Made by a program: the position numbers and the translations under genes. DNA of 64,000 nucleotides from NCBI GenBank assembly GCA_937873495.1, contig CALMXZ010000008.1, forward strand, positions 214,547-278,546, in the 5' to 3' direction. Source of the DNA: an uncultured Trueperaceae bacterium. GTDB lineage: Bacteria; Deinococcota; Deinococci; Deinococcales; Trueperaceae. This document shows positions 1-8,040 of this stretch, one piece after another (position 1 is the first letter of the stretch; each line of letters begins with the position of its first letter). Under the pieces are notes generated by a model. That model had not been told where the DNA came from. It worked only from the letters and a program-made list of their open reading frames with translations, and searched no databases.

Positions 1-576
1 ACGGCCGTGGGCGGCGTGGTGCGCCGCCGCGACGGCCACCTCCTCCTCCACCCACCTGTTCGTGACGGGCACGGCGAGGAGCTGCGCGTATGGGTGGTCG
101 TAGACCGCGCCGGCGGCCCTGCCGACGTTGCGGGTCAACTGCACGTGGGCGATGCCGGGGCGCGCGGCGGCCAAGGCGATCCGCTCGCGGTAGAAGCGGA
201 GCACTTCGGTCAGGTGCTCGATCGGCATCGTCTCGAGGCGCTGCCTGGCGTCGGGGTGCTCGACGATGATCTCGTGGTGGCCGTAGGCCGCGGCCTGCTT
301 GAAGAGCTCGGCTCCCGCGCCGACCTCCGTCGGCCTCGAGCTGACGAGCTGCGCGGGGTGCGCGAGGGCCCTGATGCGCCAGTCGGCAGCGCCGCTATGC
401 GAGCCGGCCGGTCGCACGGCGGCGATCTCCGGCCCGACCCTGTCCTTACTCTCCGGCGAGAGCGGCGAACGTTCGGGCGCCGGCGGCACGCTGCCGAACG
501 CCGACGGTTCCAGCCCCCGCTCGGGTGAGAGGAGCACCCAAGCGCGGCCGAACGGATCCTTACGGAATAGCGGCAT
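1..576 (-). CDS. GalT-like nucleotidyltransferase (HIT superfamily), partial at window edge
   Basis: The reading frame is open from an ATG at 576 to the window edge (192 codons seen; the C-terminus lies outside). The translation resembles the N-terminal half of galactose-1-phosphate uridylyltransferase: a start like MPLFRKDPFGRAWVLLSPER, a central GHHEIIVEHP block near residue 100, and an RNVGRAAGAVYDHPYAQ block near residue 160 that matches the family's active-site region. In true GalT this last block reads HPHxQ and the second His is the nucleophile; here it is HPYAQ. No N-terminal zinc Cys pair is seen. The family assignment is good, but the classical GalT reaction is doubtful. A -10 box lies just upstream and the gene appears leaderless. 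Confidence 0.6.
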   Translation of the reverse strand, partial: MPLFRKDPFGRAWVLLSPERGLEPSAFGSVPPAPERSPLSPESKDRVGPEIAAVRPAGSHSGAADWRIRALAHPAQLVSSRPTEVGAGAELFKQAAAYGHHEIIVEHPDARQRLETMPIEHLTEVLRFYRERIALAAARPGIAHVQLTRNVGRAAGAVYDHPYAQLLAVPVTNRWVEEEVAVAAAHHAAHGR

Positions 577-585
577 GTGAGAGGC

Positions 586-591
586 AGTCTA
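586..591 (-). promoter_or_regulatory. -10 box TAGACT for GalT-like gene, leaderless type
   Basis: TAGACT on the minus strand lies 9 nt before the ATG at 576. The same hexamer and spacing precede aguA. It fits the TANNNT -10 box of leaderless genes. Confidence 0.45.
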
Positions 592-640
592 GAACGTCAG
601 GCGCGCGAGTGGCGTTACCAACTTCATGCACCGTGCCGCC

Positions 641-1399
641 TCAGCCGAAGAGTCCGGGCTGCTTGGCCGCCTCGTCGCCCAGGCCGGGCAGCGCCGTGAC
701 CTCGCGGTACTCCAGCCCCAGGGCGCCGAGGCGGTTCAGCGCCGGCGCCGTCACGGCCGGGGCGGCCAGCACGCCGCGCACCTCGCCGGGGTAGCGCGCC
801 CTCACGCTCTTCACGTAACGGTCGAGCTGGTGGACGGCCTCGTGGTTGGCCTTGCCGCGCTTGAGCTCGACCACGACGAGCCTGCCCTGAGCGTCCATCG
901 CGAAGAGGTCGATGCCGCCCACGTCCGTCGGCAGCTCCAGGTCGATGACCGTGAGGCCTGGCTCGATGACGGTCGGGTCGCGGGCGAGGGCGCGCTGCAT
1001 CTCGGCCTCGCTGCCCATCAGGACGAAGTTGCCGCTCTCCTCCAGCCGGAGGGCCATGGCCAGGGCCGGCGTCTCGAACGACACGCGCACGAGCTCGGCG
1101 GGGTTGTAGCGCTCCGCGACCAGCACGGCGCGCCCGTCCTCGACGCTCACGTGTACCCCGTCCGTCTGCGGCTGCCAGTTGACCGGCTTGACGCCGCGCG
1201 GACCCTGCACCTGGACGCTGCCGTCGGCCTTGAGGATCACGAGGTAGTCGCCCGCCTCGGCCACGCTGGCGGCCCGGCCCGTATACAGGACCTCGCACTC
1301 GCCGGCCACCTGGATGAGCTCGTCCCCCGCCCGCAGGTGCTCGTCGAGGAAGCCGGCGAGGTCGTCCGGAGTGGGGTTCTCGAGCAGCTCCCTGACCAC
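641..1399 (-). CDS. nucS: Endonuclease NucS (EndoMS)
   Basis: The 252-aa product matches NucS/EndoMS, which cuts both strands at mismatched DNA and serves non-canonical mismatch repair in archaea, actinobacteria and some Deinococcota. The C-terminal nuclease domain shows GGIDLFAMDAQGRLVVVELK, which contains the D and ExK catalytic residues, followed by an HQLDRYV helix. The extreme C-terminus reads KQPGLFG, which resembles a sliding-clamp binding peptide of the QxxLF type. The start is GTG at 1399, chosen because a TACACT box sits 7 nt upstream. It is transcribed divergently from nfo, with 129 bp between the start codons, making a small repair locus. Confidence 0.92.
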   Translation of the reverse strand: MVRELLENPTPDDLAGFLDEHLRAGDELIQVAGECEVLYTGRAASVAEAGDYLVILKADGSVQVQGPRGVKPVNWQPQTDGVHVSVEDGRAVLVAERYNPAELVRVSFETPALAMALRLEESGNFVLMGSEAEMQRALARDPTVIEPGLTVIDLELPTDVGGIDLFAMDAQGRLVVVELKRGKANHEAVHQLDRYVKSVRARYPGEVRGVLAAPAVTAPALNRLGALGLEYREVTALPGLGDEAAKQPGLFG

Positions 1400-1406
1400 G
1401 GACGCG

Positions 1407-1412
1407 AGTGTA
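1407..1412 (-). promoter_or_regulatory. -10 box TACACT for nucS, leaderless type
   Basis: TACACT on the minus strand is followed by 7 nt and then the GTG start of nucS. There is no Shine-Dalgarno sequence between them. Confidence 0.6.
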
Positions 1413-1515
1413 ACAGCCAGGGGCGCGGGATCCGGGGCTTAAGCTCAGGCAGCCGGGCCCACACGACGACGCGCGGACGTGCCCAGCGGCGGCGGCGGGC
1501 CGGCGGGGCGGGTTG

Positions 1516-1521
1516 TACACT
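1516..1521 (+). promoter_or_regulatory. -10 box TACACT for nfo, leaderless type
   Basis: TACACT is followed by 7 nt and the ATG at 1529. It is the mirror of the nucS arrangement on the other strand and decides the nfo start. Confidence 0.6.
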
Positions 1522-1528
1522 CGCCCTC

Positions 1529-2377
1529 ATGGCATCACTAGGCGCGCACGTCTCGACAGCAGGCGGCATGGCCAAGGCGTTCGACCGGGGCGCCGACATC
1601 GGCTGTGACGCAGTCCAGGTCTTCGTCAAGAGCCCAAACCAGTGGCGGGCCCGACCGCTCGATCCGCAGGAGGTCGAGGGCTTCCGCGCCAGGAGCCTCG
1701 AGGCGGGCTGGCCGTTGGCCGCCCACGCGGCGTACCTCATCAACCTCGCCTCGGCCGACGAAGAGATCGCCGCCAAGTCGCGCGCCGGGCTCAAGGACGA
1801 GTTCGCGCGCTGCGGCCAGCTGGGTATCGGCGGCCTCGTCTTCCACCCTGGCGCGCACCTCGGCGCCGGCATCCAGGTGGGCATCGAGACGATCGCTCGC
1901 AACATGGACGCCATCCTGGCCGAGAGCGAAGGGGTCGACACCTTTCTGCTCCTCGAGAACACCGCCGGGCAAGGGAGCACCGTCGGCGCGCGGTTCGAGG
2001 AGCTCGCCGGCATCATCGCCCTGCTCGATCAGCCCGACAGGGTGGGCGTGTGCCTCGACACCTGCCACGCTTTCTCCGCCGGCTACGACGTCTCCACGGA
2101 GGAGGGCCACGAGGCGCTGCTCGCGGAGTTCGATCGCCATCTGGGCCTCGCGCGCCTCAGGTGCATCCACCTGAACGACTCGAAGCACCTCTTGGGCTCG
2201 CACAAGGACCGGCACGAGAACATCGGCAAGGGGTTGATCGGCGAGGACGCGTTCGCGCGCATCGTCAACGACGCCCGCCTCGCGCACGCGCCCCAGGTCC
2301 TCGAGACCCCGCTCGGGGACGACGACGGCGGCCATAGACGCGACCTCGCGCTCCTGCGCACGTTCCTCACGAGGTGA
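1529..2377 (+). CDS. nfo: Deoxyribonuclease IV (AP endonuclease, Nfo)
   Basis: The 282-aa product is endonuclease IV, a zinc-dependent TIM-barrel enzyme that cuts 5' to abasic sites in base excision repair. It starts MASLGAHVSTAGGMAKA, typical of the family. Metal-ligand motifs are present: VFHPGAH, LLLENTAGQG, GVCLDTCHAFSAGYD, HLNDSK, and GSHKDRHENIGKG near the C-terminus. Length is normal. The frame is open upstream, but the ATG at 1529 fits both the family N-terminus and the -10 box 7 nt upstream. The stop overlaps a possible GTG start of the DinB-like gene by 4 bp. Confidence 0.95.
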   Translation: MASLGAHVSTAGGMAKAFDRGADIGCDAVQVFVKSPNQWRARPLDPQEVEGFRARSLEAGWPLAAHAAYLINLASADEEIAAKSRAGLKDEFARCGQLGIGGLVFHPGAHLGAGIQVGIETIARNMDAILAESEGVDTFLLLENTAGQGSTVGARFEELAGIIALLDQPDRVGVCLDTCHAFSAGYDVSTEEGHEALLAEFDRHLGLARLRCIHLNDSKHLLGSHKDRHENIGKGLIGEDAFARIVNDARLAHAPQVLETPLGDDDGGHRRDLALLRTFLTR

Positions 2378-2889
2378 CCCTGATGTCGGACAGCAGCCCT
2401 ACCCTCCTCGACCCGGCCGCCGTCGACGCCCTCAAGGCGACGCTCGGCGGCATGCTCACGCGCAACCACCGCATCGTGCTGCAGCTCACCGCCGGCCTCT
2501 CCGAGGAGGCCGCCCGCGAACCACTGGTGGCGGACGGGAGCAGCGCCAGGTGGCTGGTCGGTCACCTGGCCGGCTACCGCGACGTCATGCTCGAGACCCT
2601 TGGCGGCGAGCGCCTGCAGGGCCCCGCCCTCGACGAGGCGTTCGGCTACGGGAGCAAGCCGGAGGGCGAGCCGGAGGCCACGCTCGCCGAGCTGATCGCG
2701 GCGTACACCGCGGCGGAAGCGCCGCTGAACGCCGCGTTGGAAGCCGCGAGCGCCGAGGACCTGGCGCGGCCCTCCGGCAAGACGACCGTGCGCCAACGCT
2801 TCGAGTTCCTGCTATGGCACGAGGCCTACCACCTCGGCCAACTGATGCTCTACCGGCGCGCAGCGGGGCTCGACAACCCGATCGGCTGA
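2374..2889 (+). CDS. DinB/YfiT-like putative metal-dependent protein
   Basis: This 171-aa protein has the four-helix DinB-like pattern: a histidine in SARWLVGHLAGYRD (about residue 60) and two in LLWHEAYHLGQL (about residue 148) form the usual triple-His metal site. Family members are thiol-dependent S-transferases or uncharacterised proteins, so no reaction is assigned. The GTG at 2374 overlaps the nfo stop (GTGA), and an in-frame ATG lies at 2383; either may be used. The overlap suggests translational coupling with nfo. A very strong palindrome follows the stop. Confidence 0.8.
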   Translation: MTLMSDSSPTLLDPAAVDALKATLGGMLTRNHRIVLQLTAGLSEEAAREPLVADGSSARWLVGHLAGYRDVMLETLGGERLQGPALDEAFGYGSKPEGEPEATLAELIAAYTAAEAPLNAALEAASAEDLARPSGKTTVRQRFEFLLWHEAYHLGQLMLYRRAAGLDNPIG

Positions 2890-2923
2890 CGGGCGCCCCG
2901 GCCGCGCAGCAGCGCCGGGGCGC

Positions 2924-2961
2924 GGCGCGTTAGCCGGCCGCCGGCGGCCGGCTAACGCGCC
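2924..2961. terminator. Bidirectional terminator hairpin (38-bp perfect palindrome)
   Basis: Arms 2924-2942 and 2943-2961 are exact reverse complements with no loop spacing. The palindrome lies between the convergent DinB-like and binding-protein genes and includes the stop codon of the latter. There is no clear T tract, but position and strength fit a shared terminator. Confidence 0.65.
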
Positions 2962-4172
2962 AAGCGCCAGGTCCCGTCGCGGATCTCGGCCAGCACGTAG
3001 GCGCGGGCGTCGAGCCCCTGGTGGTCGGTGCCGGTGAAATCGAACACCCCGCCGATGCCGGCGAACGGTGCCATGGCCTCCAGGGCGTCGCGCAGTGCGC
3101 CGCGCGTGCCGACGGGGTGGCTCAGATCGAGGCGACCCCTCTCCTGCACGTACCGGACGGCCGAGACGATGGCCTCGACGGCATCGTAGGCGTGGCCGGC
3201 GAAGGTGGAAGGCCTCGTGCCCGGATAGGCGGCCGTGTAGTCAGCGAGGAACGCCGTGGTGGCGGCGCGGGTCGGGGCGGTAGCGGCGAGATCGTCGACC
3301 ACGAGCAGCGGGCCGACGGCCAAGCGCACGCCTTCCGCAGCGGCGCCGGCCAGTTGGATGAAGCGGTCGTTGCCGACGCCGTGGCTGACGTAGATGTCGC
3401 CGCCGTAGCCGCGGGCGCGCAGCTCGCGCACCATGCGCGCCGAGTCGTCGACGATGCCCCAGACGAGCACGGCTTGCGGGCGCGAGAGGAGGGCGGCCAG
3501 GGCGGGCGCCGTGTACGACGCGGCGTCGGCTTCGTAGCGCACGGCCTGGTCGAGGCGGATGTTGGTGTTCATGAGCTGGAGCTGGAGCTCGACCAGGCCG
3601 CTCTCACCGAACGCGTCGGCGAGGCCGAGGAACACGACGTCCGTGATGCCGCGCGCCCGCATGTCGGCGACCACGCCGGAGAGGATGAGGCGATCGGTCG
3701 GAACGGTCGTGAAGACCCAGCGCCTCGACTCGGCCGGCTCGGCGATCGGGGCGGCCGCCGCGAGGCTGATGAGGGGCACGCCCGCCGACTGGGCGAGCGT
3801 GACGACGGCGAGGGAGCCTACGGAGCGCGTGCAGCAGATGATGGCGTCCACGCGCCCATCGGCTATGAGGCCCTGGACGTGCGCGACCGTCTGAGCGAGC
3901 GAGGAGCCGTCGTCGAGCACGGTGATGTCGAGCGCCACGCCCCCACCGAGTCCGGCGGCGTACCGGCGCTGCAGGAGCTCGAGGGTGGCGGCTTCGCCCT
4001 CGCCGAGGGCCGCGGACCCTCCCGTGCGCGAGACCACGGCGCCGACGCGCAGGACCTGGTCCTGAGCGTGGGCGATGCCGGGGACGAAGGCGGCTGGCGT
4101 GAGTGCAGCGAAGCCTGAGAGGGCAACGGCGGCTGTCGCGATGTAGGCGGCGCGTCTGACTATGTCAAACAT
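2952..4172 (-). CDS. ABC transporter substrate-binding protein, Leu/Ile/Val-binding type
   Basis: The 406-aa protein has a Sec signal peptide (about residues 1-36, hydrophobic core AAYIATAAVALSGFAAL, cleavage after AHA) and no lipobox. The mature part is a periplasmic-binding type I protein of the branched-chain amino acid class: LRVGAVVSRTGG at the start, a GVPLIS block, and FAGHAYDAVEAIV near the C-terminus. The start at 4172 has GGAGGGG just upstream; longer in-frame starts are less likely. No permease or ATPase genes of this class lie nearby, so it is an orphan binding protein or works with distant components. It follows hpaB on the same strand, which hints at an aromatic or amide ligand (inference). 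Confidence 0.85.
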   Translation of the reverse strand: MFDIVRRAAYIATAAVALSGFAALTPAAFVPGIAHAQDQVLRVGAVVSRTGGSAALGEGEAATLELLQRRYAAGLGGGVALDITVLDDGSSLAQTVAHVQGLIADGRVDAIICCTRSVGSLAVVTLAQSAGVPLISLAAAAPIAEPAESRRWVFTTVPTDRLILSGVVADMRARGITDVVFLGLADAFGESGLVELQLQLMNTNIRLDQAVRYEADAASYTAPALAALLSRPQAVLVWGIVDDSARMVRELRARGYGGDIYVSHGVGNDRFIQLAGAAAEGVRLAVGPLLVVDDLAATAPTRAATTAFLADYTAAYPGTRPSTFAGHAYDAVEAIVSAVRYVQERGRLDLSHPVGTRGALRDALEAMAPFAGIGGVFDFTGTDHQGLDARAYVLAEIRDGTWRLAR

Positions 4173-4346
4173 GGTCCCCTCCGGAGGACGGCGGTGGGCT
4201 TGGCGCCCACCTCTTGCGAGACGATTGGCGACTGCCTCAGTTCGTACCACGATGTTGCCATGGCGCGAACGCCCCCGGATAGCTCACCCGGTCGGCATGG
4301 GGCACAACGCCGCGTGGCGAGCCCGACTGGGACGCGTGTTTCGGGC

Positions 4347-5798
4347 TCAGCGTCGCCCGCGGCGCAGGAAGCCGTCTATCAGGGCCCGCGCCGCCGACGT
4401 GTCGTACTCGCGGCGCAGGGCCGACTGGTTCCTGACCGGGTCGCCGAAGAAGTACATCTCGTAGAGGCTCTGGCGCCCACCGAACGCCGAGATGCTCATG
4501 TCCCACGCGAGCCGGAAGAGCCGGAGCCGGTCCTCGGCCGCAAGGTTGCTCGCCTGCAGGTAGCGGTCGATGGCGTCGGCCATGGGCCCCTGGCGTTCGC
4601 GTTCGCCCGGGAGCATGATCAGCCCGCTGGCGCCGAGGAGCTGCATGACCTCGACCAGGCGCGGGTAGACCTGCGGGAAGTACGCCCTCGCGGTGGCAAG
4701 CGCAGCCTTGTCGGGCGTCATCGTGCCGTGCTCGTCGGGGGTGGCGAACTCCTCGGCCTGCGTCTTGAGCGCCTTGAGCACCTCGAGGACCGTAACCAGC
4801 TCGGCCAGCTTCAGCTGCACGTGCTCGAAGCGCCCGCTGCCGATGGCCGCCACGATGAGTTCGGCCACGCCGAGGAACGCCTCCGCCTTCACGATCTTGA
4901 CGTTCAGGACCTGGTGGCCCATCTGGTAGACGGCGTTGGTGGCTCCGTACATGCCGGCGGCCAGATCGGCGTCTCCCAGGAGGAACACGCGCTCCCACGG
5001 CACCAGGACGTCGTCGAACGTCACCAAGGCGTCAAGCTCGTCGAAGCGCGCGCTCAGGGGGTGGTCGGTAAGGTTGCGCCGTTCCTCGAGGGGCTCGCGC
5101 GCGATGAACGTGAGGCCGGGCGTGGAACAGGGGACGGCGAAGGCGAGGGTGTAACGCTCGGGTTCGAGGGCGGTGCTGCCGGCAGGCGGCGGCATGATCA
5201 GGAGCTCGTCGGCCACCGGGAGCGTGGCGAGCATGCGCGCGCCGCGCACGACCACGCCTGCGCTCGTCTCGCGCACGACTCCGAGGGCGATGTACGGGTC
5301 GGGCAGCCGGTCGCTCGGAACGGCGCGGTTGACCTGTGGGTCGGTCAGGGCGTGGGTGAGGCACAGGTCGTTCTCGCGCACGTGCTCGAAGTAGCGCCGC
5401 AGGTTCTCACCGAACCGCTCACCGCCGCGCGCGAAGTACGGCGCGGCCCTGGCGCACGCCATGAGGTTCACGTTGAGGTAGTCGGGGCTGCGCCCGAGGA
5501 AGCCGAGCGAGTAGCGCGCCCACGCGCGGTGCATCGCGGCGCGCCTGCGCAGGTCGTCCTTGGTGAGCGGCTCGATGAAGCTCAGCCCCACCTGCGCGCC
5601 GCTCGTCGGGCTGGCGAACGTCATCTCGCAGCCGAGGCCGGCGCCCTGTTGGAGGTCGTACAGGTCGGCGATGGCGCGCGCGGCCGCGGCCGTGGCCCGA
5701 TGCGTGGTCGGGTCGAGGACGCGCTCGCCGTCGACGTAGAGGTTGGGCGGGTCGCGCCTCAGGCCGTCGAGGAACTGTTGCCCGTCGCGCGCAGGCAC
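4347..5798 (-). CDS. hpaB: 4-hydroxyphenylacetate 3-monooxygenase-type oxygenase (HpaB family)
   Basis: The 483-aa protein is a full-length HpaB-family FADH2-dependent monooxygenase with an acyl-CoA-dehydrogenase-like fold; Thermus HpaB is of similar size. Recognisable blocks include QFLDGLRRDPPNLYVDGERV at the N-terminus, a RYFEHVRENDLCLTHALTDP segment near 140, and VTFDDVLVPWERVFL near 275. Such enzymes need reduced FAD from a separate reductase, and a flavin reductase gene lies two genes upstream at 7261-7950. No ring-cleavage genes are nearby, so the real phenolic substrate is uncertain. Translation begins at GTG 5798, 13 nt after the peptidase stop, in an operon. Confidence 0.87.
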   Translation of the reverse strand: MPARDGQQFLDGLRRDPPNLYVDGERVLDPTTHRATAAAARAIADLYDLQQGAGLGCEMTFASPTSGAQVGLSFIEPLTKDDLRRRAAMHRAWARYSLGFLGRSPDYLNVNLMACARAAPYFARGGERFGENLRRYFEHVRENDLCLTHALTDPQVNRAVPSDRLPDPYIALGVVRETSAGVVVRGARMLATLPVADELLIMPPPAGSTALEPERYTLAFAVPCSTPGLTFIAREPLEERRNLTDHPLSARFDELDALVTFDDVLVPWERVFLLGDADLAAGMYGATNAVYQMGHQVLNVKIVKAEAFLGVAELIVAAIGSGRFEHVQLKLAELVTVLEVLKALKTQAEEFATPDEHGTMTPDKAALATARAYFPQVYPRLVEVMQLLGASGLIMLPGERERQGPMADAIDRYLQASNLAAEDRLRLFRLAWDMSISAFGGRQSLYEMYFFGDPVRNQSALRREYDTSAARALIDGFLRRGRR

Positions 5799-5811
5799 GG
5801 CTCGTCAGCGC

Positions 5812-7218
5812 TCAGGCGAGAGGCGCCCGCAACGCATCCTTGCCGGCCGCCGCGAGGGCGTACAGGAGCCGCACGGTCGCCTCTGTGCCCTTCTCCATGG
5901 CCGACAGGCGGAAGAACTCGTTGGGGGCGTGCAGGCCGTTGTCCGGCTCACCGAACGCGAAGTAGAGGCACCACATGCCGAGGACGCTGCCGAACTGCTC
6001 GGCCACCGGCACCGTGCCGCCCGTGAACACCGGGAAGGGGCGTGCGCCGTACGCCGCTTGCATGGCTTGCCCGGCAATCGCCAGGACGGGGTGGTCGAGG
6101 GGCATGAGGTAGGCCCTGCCCTTGCCGGCCAGGGGCTTGACGCTCACCTTCACGCCGGCGGGCGTGTGGTTACGGATGTGCTCCGTGAGCGCGGCCACGA
6201 CCTTGTCGGGGTCCTGACCGACCACCAGGCGGCAGGTGATCTTGGCGTGGGCCTCCTTGGGCAGCACGGTCTTGATGCCGCCGCCCTGGTAACCGCCCCA
6301 CATGCCGTTGATCTCGAGGGTCGGCCTGGCCACGCGGCGTTCCGCCGGAGTGTAGGCCGGGTCGCCCCACCAGCCGTCCAGACCGAGGTCGGCGGCGGCG
6401 CCCTCCCTAGGTACGCTCCCGATCGCCGCCCGCAACTCGTCGCTCAGCTCCGGGATGCCGTCGAAGAACCCGTCCACGAGGACCCGCCCGTCGGCGTCTT
6501 GCATGCTCGCGAGGATGCGCGCGAGCGCCATGATCGGGTTGGCGACGGCGCCGCCGTACATGCCGGAGTGCAGGTCGGCGTTGGCGCCCGTGACGCTCAC
6601 CTCGACGCCGGCCAACCCGCGCGAGCCGACGGTGACAGACGGGATGCCGACCCCGAAGATGCCGCCGTCTGCGCTGATGGCCAGGTCGGCGGCCAGGAGG
6701 GCGGCGTTCTCGGCGAGGAACGGAGCGAGGTTCGGGCTGCCGATCTCCTCTTCCCCTTCGATCAGGAACGTGACGTTGACCGGCGGCGCGCCTGAGGCCG
6801 CCGCGCTCGCCTCGACGGCGTGGAGCGCGATCATGACCCCGCCCTTGTCGTCGCTGGCGCCGCGACCGTAGATGCGCCCGTCGCGGACTTCCGGCACGAA
6901 CGGCTGCGAGTTCCACAGCTCGAGCGGCTCGGGCGGCTGGACGTCGTAATGCCCGTAGATGATGACCGTGGGCGCGTTCTCGGCGTGATGCCAGCGGGCC
7001 ACGACGACCGGGTGACCCTTGGTGGGCAGGACCCGCACGTCGGGCACCCCGGCGCGCTCGAAGCGCGCGGCCAACCACCTGGCGGCCTCGTCGATGTCAT
7101 GTCGGTGCTCGGGCGCCGTCGAGACGCTCGGCACGCGCACGAACTCCATCAGCTCCTCGGCGTTCCTGGCTGCGCCTGCCTTGGCTGACTTGACGGCCTC
7201 TTCGACTGCCTGGCTCAC
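5812..7218 (-). CDS. M20 family dipeptidase/metallopeptidase
   Basis: The 468-aa protein is a two-zinc M20 peptidase of the carnosinase/dipeptidase type. It shows YGHYDVQPPEPLELW (metal His and Asp), the bridging-Asp block GRGASDDKGG, the catalytic glutamates in LIEGEEEIGSPN, a dimerisation-domain block ADLHSGMYGGAVANP, and a late metal His region near LHAPNEFF. Length is normal. It lies between the flavin reductase and hpaB genes on the same strand with gaps of 42 and 13 nt. It might release an amide- or peptide-bound substrate for the monooxygenase, but that is inference. Confidence 0.92.
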   Translation of the reverse strand: MSQAVEEAVKSAKAGAARNAEELMEFVRVPSVSTAPEHRHDIDEAARWLAARFERAGVPDVRVLPTKGHPVVVARWHHAENAPTVIIYGHYDVQPPEPLELWNSQPFVPEVRDGRIYGRGASDDKGGVMIALHAVEASAAASGAPPVNVTFLIEGEEEIGSPNLAPFLAENAALLAADLAISADGGIFGVGIPSVTVGSRGLAGVEVSVTGANADLHSGMYGGAVANPIMALARILASMQDADGRVLVDGFFDGIPELSDELRAAIGSVPREGAAADLGLDGWWGDPAYTPAERRVARPTLEINGMWGGYQGGGIKTVLPKEAHAKITCRLVVGQDPDKVVAALTEHIRNHTPAGVKVSVKPLAGKGRAYLMPLDHPVLAIAGQAMQAAYGARPFPVFTGGTVPVAEQFGSVLGMWCLYFAFGEPDNGLHAPNEFFRLSAMEKGTEATVRLLYALAAAGKDALRAPLA

Positions 7219-7260
7219 GGGTCACACCACCTTCTGGAGGTACTGGTTCGCTGCTCTCGC

Positions 7261-7950
7261 TCAAGGCTCCGGCAGCCGCCGGTAAGCACTGCTGAAGTAG
7301 ATGAGCGGCGCGCCGTCGGCGTAGCGCAGGGCCTCGACCCTGCCGACGAAGAGCGTGTGATCGCCGACGTCGACCTGCTGTTCGGTGCGCAAGACGAGCT
7401 GCGCGATGGCGCCCCGGATGACGGGGAAGCCCTCGTACTCCTCGTACGGTACACCGCCCAGCTCGACGGGTCGGCCGGCGAAGTGGTCCGAGACGGGCAC
7501 TTGCTCCGCGGAGAGGACCGAGACGCCGAAGCGTCGCGACGCGACCAGGGTCTTGTGCGCCCTGGCACGCTTGTCGATCGATACGGCCACCAGCGGCGGG
7601 TCGAGCGACAAGGACAGGAAGGCGTTGACCGTGATGCCGAAGGGCTCCGGCTCGCCGGCCTGGCTCGGACCGAGCATGGTGACGACCGTGATGCCGGTCG
7701 CGAACCGACCGAGCGCGGCGCGGAAGTTGCGCCCACCAACGGCGGCACCGGAGAACTCGTTGCCAGAGAACTCGTTGCCAGAGAGCTCGCTGCTAGAGAG
7801 CTCGTTGCCGGCGAACACATCGACGGCGGGCCCGTCGACCGTTGGCTCAGGATCTACCAGTCCACGATCGACCAGTCCATGGCCACCGAACCGGCGCCCC
7901 GCGCCCTCGTCGTCGGCGTGCCTTGCGGTGAGCGAATCGGAGGCCGTCAC
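7261..7950 (-). CDS. Flavin reductase (HpaC/FMN-binding split barrel) with repeat-bearing N-terminal extension
   Basis: The conserved domain begins near residue 75 (FRAALGRFATGITVVT) and continues through GITVNAFLSLSLDPPLVAVS and VGDHTLFVGRVEAL, as in flavin reductases that feed two-component monooxygenases. The first ~70 residues are an unusual extension rich in SGNEF-type repeats, coded by four tandem 15-bp units. The GTG start at 7950 is supported by a TAGCCT box 9 nt upstream; an internal GTG near 7817 is an alternative. It is the first gene of the run that includes hpaB and is divergent from the PucR regulator. It probably supplies reduced flavin to the HpaB-like oxygenase. Confidence 0.85.
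   Translation of the reverse strand: MTASDSLTARHADDEGAGRRFGGHGLVDRGLVDPEPTVDGPAVDVFAGNELSSSELSGNEFSGNEFSGAAVGGRNFRAALGRFATGITVVTMLGPSQAGEPEPFGITVNAFLSLSLDPPLVAVSIDKRARAHKTLVASRRFGVSVLSAEQVPVSDHFAGRPVELGGVPYEEYEGFPVIRGAIAQLVLRTEQQVDVGDHTLFVGRVEALRYADGAPLIYFSSAYRRLPEP
7751..7810. repeat. Four tandem 15-bp repeats inside the flavin reductase N-terminus
   Basis: Units at 7751-7765, 7766-7780, 7781-7795 and 7796-7810 have the form gagaactcgttgcca with up to a few changes; the first two are identical. Each unit is in frame and codes for five residues of the SGNEF/SSEL type. Confidence 0.85.
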
Positions 7951-7959
7951 TGAACGACC

Positions 7960-7965
7960 AGGCTA
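7960..7965 (-). promoter_or_regulatory. -10 box TAGCCT for flavin reductase operon
   Basis: TAGCCT on the minus strand lies 9 nt before the GTG at 7950, within an unusually AT-rich intergenic stretch (about 7951-8040). Confidence 0.4.
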
Positions 7966-8029
7966 TCCCTTGTGCCGTAGAGAGCCAATCGTAGTAACGA
8001 ACAATCACAAAGTGAAAACTGTCCATAAG

Positions 8030-8035
8030 TACAAT
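8030..8035 (+). promoter_or_regulatory. -10 box TACAAT for pucR-type gene, leaderless
   Basis: TACAAT ends 5 nt before the GTG at 8041 in the AT-rich divergent region. There is no ribosome binding site between them. Confidence 0.6.
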
Positions 8036-8040
8036 GAGGC

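Noticed and set aside
626..1528. N-terminal extension of nfo in the same frame
   Set aside because: It is antisense to nucS and unlike any Nfo N-terminus; the -10 box and ATG at 1529 define the start.
3021..4118. Plus-strand frame of 365 codons
   Set aside because: It is antisense to the Leu/Ile/Val-type binding protein, which has a signal peptide, ribosome site and family motifs; the plus frame has none.
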